This document shows, one piece after another, positions 58,049 through 64,000 of a DNA stretch of 64,000 nucleotides. Origin of the DNA: Pseudonocardia sp. DSM 110487 (GTDB lineage Bacteria; Actinomycetota; Actinomycetes; Mycobacteriales; Pseudonocardiaceae); the NCBI RefSeq assembly GCF_019468565.1, contig NZ_CP080521.1, positions 8,556,001 through 8,620,000 of the forward strand. Direction: 5' to 3'. How positions within the stretch are numbered: position 1 is the first letter of the stretch; each line of letters begins with the position of its first letter. The translations under genes were made by a program, and so were the position numbers. The notes below the pieces were generated by a model. The model did not search any database and had not been told where the DNA came from. It saw only the letters and a program-made list of their open reading frames with translations.

Positions 58049-59125
58049 CTACGCCGTGGCGGTGATCGTGGCGCTGCCAAGGACGATGTCCCCGGCCGCG
58101 TCGGGGCGGTAGAGCGCCACCGCCTGGCCGGGGGCCACGCCGCGCAGCGGCTCTGCGAGCTCGACGTGCAGGCCGTCGGCCGTCTGCTCGGCGACCGCCG
58201 CGGCCATGCCGCCGTGCGCGCGGACCTGGGCGACGCAGTCGAACCGGGCCCCTGGCGCGGCCCCCGCGCTCCAGACGGGGCGGCCGCCCTCGATCGTGCG
58301 AACGTCCAGCGCCGTGGCCGGCCCGACCGTCACGGTGCCGGTGACGGGCTCGATCCCGAGCACGTACCGGGGGCGGCCGTCGGCGGCGGGGGCATCGACG
58401 CCGAGGCCCTTGCGCTGCCCGACGGTGAATCCGTGCACGCCGTCGTGGCGGGCCAGCTCGGCCCCCGTCGCGGCGTCGACGATCGAGCCCGGCCGCACGC
58501 CGAGCCGGGAACCGAGGAACGCCCGGGTGTCACCGGAGGGGATGAAGCAGATGTCGTGGCTGTCGGGCTTGTCGGCCACCCGCAGGCCGCGGGCGGCGGC
58601 CTCAGCGCGGACAGCGGGCTTCGGGGTGTCGCCGATCGGGAACATCGCGTGCGCGAGCTGCTCGGTGGTGAGCACGGCGAGGACGTACGACTGGTCCTTG
58701 TCCGCGTCGACGGCTCGCCGCAGCTCACCCGCGACCAGCCGCGCGTAGTGGCCGGTGCAGACGGCGTCGAATCCGAGCGCGACCGCCTTGTCCAGCAGCG
58801 CGGCGAACTTGATCTTCTCGTTGCACCGCAGGCACGGGTTGGGGGTCTGCCCGGCGGCATAGGCGGCGACGAAGTCGTCCACCACGTCCTCGCGGAAGCG
58901 GGCGGCGAAGTCCCAGACGTAGAACGGGATGCCGAGCACGTCCGCGGCCCGGCGGGCATCGCCGGCATCCTCGCGCGAGCAGCAGCCGCGGGAGCCGCTG
59001 CGCAGGGCGTCCGGGGTCTCGGAGAGCGCGAGGTGGACGCCGACCACGTCGTGGCCGGCATCGACGGCGCGGGCGGCGGCCACCGCCGAGTCGACGCCAC
59101 CGCTCATCGCTGCGAGAACCCTCAT
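58049..59125 (-). CDS. mnmA: tRNA-specific 2-thiouridylase
   Basis: This 358-residue enzyme thiolates U34 of tRNA-Glu, -Gln and -Lys. It has the PP-loop AAMSGGVDSAVAA, the first catalytic Cys in TPNPCLRCNEKIKF, the second in HDICFIPSGDTRAFL and GFTVGQRKGLGV. The ATG at 59125 overlaps the cysteine desulfurase stop by 4 nt, linking sulfur donor and thiolase. Both Glu/Gln tRNAs in this window have C34 and are not its substrates. Confidence 0.96.
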   Translation of the reverse strand: MRVLAAMSGGVDSAVAAARAVDAGHDVVGVHLALSETPDALRSGSRGCCSREDAGDARRAADVLGIPFYVWDFAARFREDVVDDFVAAYAAGQTPNPCLRCNEKIKFAALLDKAVALGFDAVCTGHYARLVAGELRRAVDADKDQSYVLAVLTTEQLAHAMFPIGDTPKPAVRAEAAARGLRVADKPDSHDICFIPSGDTRAFLGSRLGVRPGSIVDAATGAELARHDGVHGFTVGQRKGLGVDAPAADGRPRYVLGIEPVTGTVTVGPATALDVRTIEGGRPVWSAGAAPGARFDCVAQVRAHGGMAAAVAEQTADGLHVELAEPLRGVAPGQAVALYRPDAAGDIVLGSATITATA

Positions 59126-60336
59126 CGCGCCAACGCCGCCTTCCCGGCGCGCCGGGCCCGCTCGACGACCGGGCCGATCACGGCCGCGACCGCGTCGACG
59201 TCGGCGGCCGTCGAGGTGTGGCCGAGTGAGAACCTCAAGGACCCGCGGGCGGTCGCCTCGTCGGCCCCCATCGCGAGCAGCACGTGGCTGGGCTGCGCCA
59301 CCCCTGCCGTGCACGCCGAGCCGGTGGAGCACTCGATGCCCTGTGCGTCGAGCAGCATCAGCAGGCTGTCGCCCTCGCAACCGGGGAACGACAGGTGTGC
59401 GTTGCCCGGCAGCCGCGAGGGCCCGCCCTCGACGACGCCGGTGCCAGGGTCCCCGTTCAGCGTGGCCTCTGGCACGACGGCCCTGATCCGGGCGACGAGG
59501 TCGTCGCGCAGGTCGGCGAGCGCCGGGCCGCGCCGGGGCGCGTCGGCGACGGACAGCTCCACGGCGGTGGCCAGACCCACCACCGCGGGGGTGTCGAGGG
59601 TGCCGGACCGCACGTCGCGCTCCTGCCCGCCGCCGTGCAGCAACGGGGTGAGCACGACCTCGCGGCCCAGCAGCAGCGCGCCTGCCCCGATCGGGCCGCC
59701 GAGCTTGTGACCGGTGAGCGACAACGCGTCGACACCCGACGCGGCGAAGTCGACCGGGAGCGTCCCGACGGCCTGCACCGCGTCGGTGTGCATCGGCACG
59801 TCGAACTCGTGGGCGATCGTGGCGAGCTCGCGGATCGGGTTGACCGTGCCGACCTCGTTGTTCGCCCACATCACCGAGACCAGAGCGACCCGCTCCGGCT
59901 CCTTCGCGAGGGCCGCGCGCAGCGTCTCGGGGCGCACGCGGCCGACGTCGTCGACCTCGAGCAGTTCGACCTCGGCGCCCTCGTGCGCGGCGAGCCACTG
60001 GGCCGCGTCGAGCACGGCGTGGTGCTCGATGGCCGAGACCAGGACGCGGGTGCGCCGGGCGTCGGCGTCGCGGCGCGCCCAGTACAGGCCCTTGACCGCG
60101 AGGTTGTCGCTCTCCGTGCCGCCGGTGGTGAGCACCACCTCCGACGGCCGCGCGCCCACGGCGGCCGCGATGCGCTCACGCGCCTCCTCGACGTCGCGCC
60201 GCGCGCGGCGGCCGGACGTGTGCAGGGAGGACGCGTTCCCGGTGCGGCTGAGTGCCTCCGCCATCGCCGCCACGGCCTCGGGAAGCATCGGCGTGGTGGC
60301 GGCATGGTCGAGGTAGGTCGCGCTCGTGGCAGCCAC
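59122..60336 (-). CDS. Cysteine desulfurase (NifS/IscS family)
   Basis: This 404-residue PLP enzyme removes sulfur from cysteine. It has YLDHAATTPMLPEAV at the start, EHHAVLDAAQWL, the PLP Lys in SLTGHKLGGPIGAGALL and the catalytic Cys in ECSTGSACTAGVAQPSHVL. It feeds MnmA, whose gene overlaps it. GTG 60336 is taken as the start, but GGGGAG lies directly against it, too close for an ideal ribosome site. The open frame back to 60627 is non-coding. Confidence 0.92.
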   Translation of the reverse strand: MAATSATYLDHAATTPMLPEAVAAMAEALSRTGNASSLHTSGRRARRDVEEARERIAAAVGARPSEVVLTTGGTESDNLAVKGLYWARRDADARRTRVLVSAIEHHAVLDAAQWLAAHEGAEVELLEVDDVGRVRPETLRAALAKEPERVALVSVMWANNEVGTVNPIRELATIAHEFDVPMHTDAVQAVGTLPVDFAASGVDALSLTGHKLGGPIGAGALLLGREVVLTPLLHGGGQERDVRSGTLDTPAVVGLATAVELSVADAPRRGPALADLRDDLVARIRAVVPEATLNGDPGTGVVEGGPSRLPGNAHLSFPGCEGDSLLMLLDAQGIECSTGSACTAGVAQPSHVLLAMGADEATARGSLRFSLGHTSTAADVDAVAAVIGPVVERARRAGKAALAR

Positions 60337-60400
60337 CTCCCCGGTCGTTCGATCCGCGGGCCAGGATAGTCGCCGCGAATGGCCGTCCCGGTCGCGCCCG

Positions 60401-60569
60401 CTAGGAGGGTCCTGAACGACTCGGGCCGTAGCGAGCGGCGTCCAGGTGGTGTCCTCGCAAGGCGGACGATCGCGCCGATACCGCTGTTGTATCGGGGCGA
60501 TCGTCCAACGCGGCGAGGGCGCCGCCTGGGCGCCGCGCAGTAGGTCCGAGTCGTTCAGGGCGCTCCTAG
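60401..60569. repeat. 169-bp long-palindrome element A (CTAG-ended)
   Basis: The whole segment is one imperfect palindrome centred at 60485. Outer arms 60401-60427 and 60543-60569 match at 24 of 27 positions, and inner arms 60464-60481 and 60489-60506 at 17 of 18, with a 7-nt loop. The middle arms match with four T/C differences that would be G-U pairs in RNA. Both ends are CTAG. It is non-coding and lies in the gap upstream of the cysteine desulfurase gene. The right CTAG is shared with element B. Confidence 0.8.
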
Positions 60570-60734
60570 TGCCCCCCGCCGGAAGTCCGCCGAGTAATTC
60601 GGCGGCCCAGGCCCACGCTGGCCGCACCGGCCGACGGGGCCGAGTACGTCCAGTACGAGGCCCGCCGTCCGGCGCACCCAGCGAGAACCTGGATCCACCG
60701 ACTTACCCAACGGACTTCCGGCGGGGGACACTAG
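60566..60734. repeat. 169-bp long-palindrome element B (CTAG-ended)
   Basis: A second palindrome of exactly the same length is centred at 60650. The outer 24 nt (60566-60589 and 60711-60734) match at 23 positions. The rest of the 82-nt arms match at very roughly 75-80% with one or two shifts, ending in GTAC on both sides of the centre. Its sequence differs from element A. It starts at the CTAG shared with A and ends in a CTAG that contains the TAG stop of the acyltransferase gene. Confidence 0.8.
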
Positions 60735-61576
60735 GCGGCGAGGGGGGCGCTGTGCCGGCGGCGGATGGCCGGGTGCGGCACCCCCGTCACCGCGGCGACC
60801 GCGTCGCCGGCGGACCGGGCCAACTCGCGGCGGTCGGCGGACGGCGGCAGCGCCGGAAGGATCGTGAGCTCGCAGTCGATGCCGGGCAGCGCCAACACCC
60901 GCATGAGGGAGTCCCACAGCGTCTGCTCACCGATGAACGCCGCGGCCGTCGCCCGCTCCCCGCCCGGCAACCGCAGGACCACGGCGACCGGCCGCACCGG
61001 CGCGCCCGCGTCGATCGCGGCCTGGAACACCGCCCGCCGGAACGGTCCCGCCGCGGCCCCGCACCACGTCGTGCCCTCCGGGAACACGGCGACGTCGGCG
61101 CCGTCCCGCAGCGCGTCGGCGGTGTCCGCGACGGTGGCCCGCAGCCCGCGCAGGCCCGCCCGGTCGACGAACAGCGCCCCGCTGCGGCGCGCGACGCCGC
61201 CGATCACGGGCCAGTCGCCCATCTCACGCTTCGCCACCATGCGCACCGGGCGCAGCGTCCCGACCGCGAGCACCTCGACCCACGACAGGTGGTTCACCGC
61301 GAGCAGCTCACCGCCGTCACCCAGCTCGCCCGCCACGCGCAGCCGCACACCGCTGCACCGGAGCACGACCCGGTAGCACGCGCGGAGCCAGTGGGCACGC
61401 GCGTCGGCCGGCAGCAGTGCGACGCCGACGAGCGAGGCCACCAGCACGACCGCAAGGCCGCAGAGCCGGCAGAACACCAGCGGCACCCGCCCTCCGTCGG
61501 ACGGCGGCTGGCAACCGGGCCCGCACGGCGACACCGGCAGCCAGCCGGACGCGGTGGCTGTGGGGTGTCCGAGCAT
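60731..61576 (-). CDS. PlsC/OlsA-like acyltransferase
   Basis: The 281-residue protein has a 30-residue polar head, one transmembrane segment (about 33-55) and an acyltransferase domain: LLAVNHLSWVEVLAV (HX4E in place of HX4D), VGTLRPVRMVAKREMGDWPV, GALFVDRAG and VAVFPEGTTWCG. With the OlsB-like gene directly upstream (one-base TGATG overlap), it may add the second acyl chain of an ornithine-type lipid. The Asp-to-Glu change in the catalytic motif needs testing. The stop TAG lies in the CTAG end of palindrome B. Confidence 0.8.
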   Translation of the reverse strand: MLGHPTATASGWLPVSPCGPGCQPPSDGGRVPLVFCRLCGLAVVLVASLVGVALLPADARAHWLRACYRVVLRCSGVRLRVAGELGDGGELLAVNHLSWVEVLAVGTLRPVRMVAKREMGDWPVIGGVARRSGALFVDRAGLRGLRATVADTADALRDGADVAVFPEGTTWCGAAAGPFRRAVFQAAIDAGAPVRPVAVVLRLPGGERATAAAFIGEQTLWDSLMRVLALPGIDCELTILPALPPSADRRELARSAGDAVAAVTGVPHPAIRRRHSAPLAA

Positions 61577-62340
61577 CAGGATTCGCCGAGGAAGAACCGG
61601 GCGTAGCGCTCGTCCATGTGGTCGAGGCCGAGTAGCACGAAGAAGTCGGCGCAGTCGAAGTCGGGGTCGAGGGCGGGTGGCCCGCAGACCCACGCGCCCA
61701 GCCGCAGATAGCCCTGCAGCAGCGGCGGGATCGCGACCCGGCGCGGCCGGCGCAGCACCGGCGGCTGCCACGGCCGCAGCGGCCGCACCCGGTACGGCTC
61801 TGGCGACAGGTGCCTTGCCAGCGCGCGGTCCCACACGGTCGAGGCCGCCGCCCCGCCGTCGCCGAGCGGCACGCTCGCGCAGCCCGCGAGCCAGCGGTGC
61901 CCGGTGAGCAGCATGTACCGCGCGAGCCCGGCCCAGACCAGGCCGACGACCGCCCCGTTGCGGTGGTCGGGGTGCACGCACGAGCGGCCCGTCTCCACCA
62001 GCGAAGGGCGCAGCGGCGCGAGCTCGTCGAGCACGAACTCGCCTTCCGAGTACAGCCCGCCGGCCCGCGCGGCCGCGGACGGCGGCAGCATCCGGTAGTT
62101 CCCGACGATCTCGCCGCTGCTCTCGTCCCGCACCAGTAGGTGGTCGCAGAACGCGTCGAAGCGGTCGACGTCGAGACCGGGTTCCGGGGTGTGCAGTACG
62201 GCCCCGAGCTCCTCGGCGAAGACGCTGTGGCGAAGCCGCTGGGCCGCGCGCACCTCATCCGGCTCCGTCGAGAGCAGTAGGGAGTAGCGGGAGGAGGAGT
62301 CCGACTGCGGCGTACGGGCGAGCACCTGCGTCGAGGTCAC
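61576..62340 (-). CDS. OlsB-like N-acyltransferase (GNAT fold)
   Basis: The 254-residue protein resembles OlsB (3-hydroxyacyl-ACP:ornithine N-acyltransferase): EVRAAQRLRHSVFAEELGA, DRFDAFCDHLLVRDE, YSEGEFVLDELAPLRPSLVE and GRSCVHPDHRNGAVVGLVWA. The C-terminal part is PLLQGYLRLGAWVCGPPALD and DFDCADFFVLL, as in the family. The GTG at 62340 is chosen; the frame upstream to 62436 has no similarity. Together with the overlapping acyltransferase gene it suggests an amino-acid-containing, phosphorus-free membrane lipid. Confidence 0.8.
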   Translation of the reverse strand: MTSTQVLARTPQSDSSSRYSLLLSTEPDEVRAAQRLRHSVFAEELGAVLHTPEPGLDVDRFDAFCDHLLVRDESSGEIVGNYRMLPPSAAARAGGLYSEGEFVLDELAPLRPSLVETGRSCVHPDHRNGAVVGLVWAGLARYMLLTGHRWLAGCASVPLGDGGAAASTVWDRALARHLSPEPYRVRPLRPWQPPVLRRPRRVAIPPLLQGYLRLGAWVCGPPALDPDFDCADFFVLLGLDHMDERYARFFLGES

Positions 62341-62437
62341 GGGGGTCTTGGTACGGGCCGAAGGCAACACCCGTACCCGAATGCATGAACGATGGAGTGG
62401 CAGGCGGATGAACAGCGCGGCCGCCACCTGACACACC

Positions 62438-62469
62438 CGTGCCCCGAGCGGATCTCCGCCCGGGGCACG
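62438..62469. terminator. Terminator hairpin after etfA
   Basis: Perfect 9-bp outer arms (62438-62446 and 62461-62469) with a further GCGG/CCGC pair inside lie 15 nt beyond the etfA stop. No U-tract. Confidence 0.65.
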
Positions 62470-62483
62470 TGGGTCGGGCTGCC

Positions 62484-63431
62484 TCAGCCCTTGCGCTTGG
62501 CGATCTCCTCACGCAGCTGGGGTGCGACCTTGAACAGGTCGCCCACCACACCGAAGTCGGCGATTTCGAAGATCGGGGCCTCCGGGTCCTTGTTGACCGC
62601 GATGATCGTCTTCGAGGTCTGCATCCCCGCCCGGTGCTGGATCGCACCGGAGATGCCGAGCGCGATGTACAGCTGCGGCGAGACCGTCTTGCCGGTCTGG
62701 CCGACCTGGAACTGGTGCGGGTAGTAGCCCGAGTCCACCGCCGCCCGCGACGCGCCGACCGCAGCGCCGAGGGAGTCGGCCAGGGCCTCGACCACCGCGA
62801 AGTCCTCCGCCGACCCGACACCGCGGCCACCGGAGACCACCACCGACGCCTCGGTCAGCTCCGGCCGGTCGCCACCTGTGATCGGCTCCCGGCTCACGAC
62901 GGTGGCCGAACGCCCGGTCGCCGCCGGCACCTCGACCGTCTCCTCGGCGCCCGCGCCGGGCGCGGGCTCGGCCTCCACCGAACCCGGCCGCAGCGTGATC
63001 ACCGGGTGTGCGCCGTTCGCCTTCGCCTCTGCGGTGTAGGCGCCACCGAACACCGAGTGCGTCGCACCCTCGGGCGTGACCACCACGACGTCGCCGAGCA
63101 GCCCGGAGTTCGTGCGCACCGCCACCCGGCCCGCGATCTCCTTGCCGTCGGCCGAGACCCCGATCAGCACCGCAGCCGGGTCCTTGGACTCCACCAGCGA
63201 CGAGAGCACCGCCACCTCGGGCGAGAGGAACTCGCTCGAGTCGGTCTCCGCGACGTAGATCTTCGCCGCCCCGTACTCCTTCAGCCCGTCGGCCAGCTTG
63301 CCCGCCGTGCCGGCCGGGCCGACCACCACCGCCGACGGCTCACCCAGCGCCCGGGCCGCGGTCAGCAGCTCGAACGTGCTCTTCTTGATCTCACCCTCGA
63401 GGTGGTCGACGAGGACCAGTACCTCAGCCAT
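62484..63431 (-). CDS. etfA: Electron transfer flavoprotein alpha subunit
   Basis: The 315-residue FAD-binding subunit takes electrons from acyl-CoA dehydrogenases and passes them to the quinone pool. It has MAEVLVLVDHLEGEIKKSTF at the N-terminus and the C-terminal FAD signature GQTGKTVSPQLYIALGISGA and IQHRAGMQTSKTIIAVNKDP. The ATG at 63431 lies 19 nt after the etfB stop, so the two are co-transcribed. Confidence 0.96.
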   Translation of the reverse strand: MAEVLVLVDHLEGEIKKSTFELLTAARALGEPSAVVVGPAGTAGKLADGLKEYGAAKIYVAETDSSEFLSPEVAVLSSLVESKDPAAVLIGVSADGKEIAGRVAVRTNSGLLGDVVVVTPEGATHSVFGGAYTAEAKANGAHPVITLRPGSVEAEPAPGAGAEETVEVPAATGRSATVVSREPITGGDRPELTEASVVVSGGRGVGSAEDFAVVEALADSLGAAVGASRAAVDSGYYPHQFQVGQTGKTVSPQLYIALGISGAIQHRAGMQTSKTIIAVNKDPEAPIFEIADFGVVGDLFKVAPQLREEIAKRKG

Positions 63432-63450
63432 GACTGTCCGTCTCCCTCTC

Positions 63451-64000
63451 TCAGATGAGCTTCTGGCCGACCAGGTACCCGGCGATCTTCTGCCCGCCGT
63501 CGCCCTCGTCGGTGACCTTCTCGCCCGCGCTCTTCGGCGGCTTGGGCTGCGACGAGGTCACGGCCGTCAGCGCGTTGGCCAGCCCGACCTCCGATGGGTC
63601 GATCCCGGCGTCGGCCAGGCCGAGCGTGGTGACCGGCTTCTTCTTCGCAGCCATGATCCCCTTGAACGACGGGTACCGCGGCTCGTTGATCTTCTCCCCG
63701 ACGGACACCACGGCCGGGAGCTCCGCGGTCAGGGTGGTGATCCCGTCGTCGGTCTCGCGCTTCACGGTGACGGTCGAGCCCTCCACGGTGACCTCACGGG
63801 CGTGGGTCAGCGCGGGCACGCCCAGGATGTCGGCCAGCATCGCCGGCACCGCGGCGGCCCGCCCGTCCGACGCCTCGTTACCCGCCACGACCAGGTCGAC
63901 GCCTTCGACCGTGCCGATCGCCTTGGCAAGAGCCTTGGCGGTCTGCACGGCGTCCGACCCCGCCAGCGCCTCGTCCGACAGGTGCACGGCCTTGTCCGCG
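63451..64000 (-). CDS. etfB: Electron transfer flavoprotein beta subunit (partial)
   Basis: The C-terminal ~183 residues of the AMP-binding ETF subunit are present. The first visible residues are ADKAVHLSDEALAGSDAVQT, then VDLVVAGNEASDGRAAAVPA, LPAVVSVGEKINEPRYPSFK and a C-terminal tail. The frame is open to the window edge; the 5' end lies outside. The GTG at 63987 is the internal Val of KAVHLSD, not a start. Confidence 0.95.
   Translation of the reverse strand, partial: ADKAVHLSDEALAGSDAVQTAKALAKAIGTVEGVDLVVAGNEASDGRAAAVPAMLADILGVPALTHAREVTVEGSTVTVKRETDDGITTLTAELPAVVSVGEKINEPRYPSFKGIMAAKKKPVTTLGLADAGIDPSEVGLANALTAVTSSQPKPPKSAGEKVTDEGDGGQKIAGYLVGQKLI

Noticed and set aside
1..64000. CRISPR array, prophage or complete insertion sequence
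   Set aside because: No regularly spaced repeats, phage structural genes, integrase or transposase frames were seen.

Overview
The window is chromosomal DNA of a high-GC Gram-positive actinobacterium, most like Pseudonocardia or a related member of the Pseudonocardiaceae. The reasons are the very high third-position GC, many GTG starts, 1-4 nt gene overlaps (ATGA/GTGA/TGATG), U-poor terminators, a GatCAB plus GluRS route to Gln-tRNA, and actinobacterial families (Lsr2-free housekeeping backbone, CFP-6-like PH protein, LppZ-like lipoprotein, IdeR-type iron box). From memory, the backbone follows the order of the Mycobacterium tuberculosis gltX - leuB - serA - ilvC/N/B - cfp6 - DoxX - lppZ - gatBAC - ligA - mnmA - iscS - acyltransferase/GNAT - fixB/fixA region. 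Accessory genes are inserted between the backbone genes. No IS transposase, prophage, CRISPR array or rRNA was seen.

Layout. 0-0.75 kb: gene-free, hairpin-rich. 0.76-2.5 kb: tRNA-Glu(CUC), tRNA-Gln(CUG) and gltX. 2.6-6.3 kb: an FAD monooxygenase, two small membrane proteins, a STAS protein and a STAS remnant. 6.3-10.1 kb: a seven-gene envelope-stress operon with an ECF sigma factor, a zinc anti-sigma (ZAS) domain fused to an Asp23 domain, two further Asp23 proteins and three membrane proteins. 10.5-20.2 kb: accessory transport and enzyme genes (MFS/Lrp pair, hydrolase, iron-siderophore lipoprotein behind an iron box, two more MFS genes, an APH-like kinase), with citramalate synthase in the middle. 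20.4-31.6 kb: leuB, thpR, rnz, serA, an LLM oxidoreductase, an aminotransferase and ilvBNC. 31.7-34.9 kb: a phospholipid cluster and a PH-domain protein. 35-42 kb: TetR/MPI pair, ilvD, kinase/DoxX, a 2-hydroxyacid dehydrogenase and an LppZ-like protein. 42-47.6 kb: gatCAB, an ACT protein and a PucR-type regulator. 47.6-52.6 kb: a TetR-controlled redox pair, a desaturase/reductase pair and a BKACE enzyme. 52.7-64 kb: ligA, a DUF1841-type protein, a MetE-like protein, mnmA, a cysteine desulfurase, two long-palindrome elements, an OlsA/OlsB-like pair and etfA/etfB.

How the genes work together. The branched-chain amino acid set (cimA, ilvBNC, ilvD, leuB) is almost complete. Two operons, cimA and ilvBNC, each carry a short Ile/Val/Leu-rich leader peptide that probably starts at the 5' end of a leaderless transcript and is followed by a strong terminator hairpin with a U-tract: two independent ribosome-mediated attenuators. 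The tRNA-Gln/gltX cluster and gatCAB together form the indirect Gln-tRNA pathway. The cysteine desulfurase and mnmA overlap and form a tRNA 2-thiolation module.

Most notable items: the attenuator of cimA; the sigma/ZAS-Asp23 operon; and two abutting palindromic elements of identical length (169 bp) that share a CTAG at their junction, the last CTAG also supplying the stop codon of the neighbouring acyltransferase gene.
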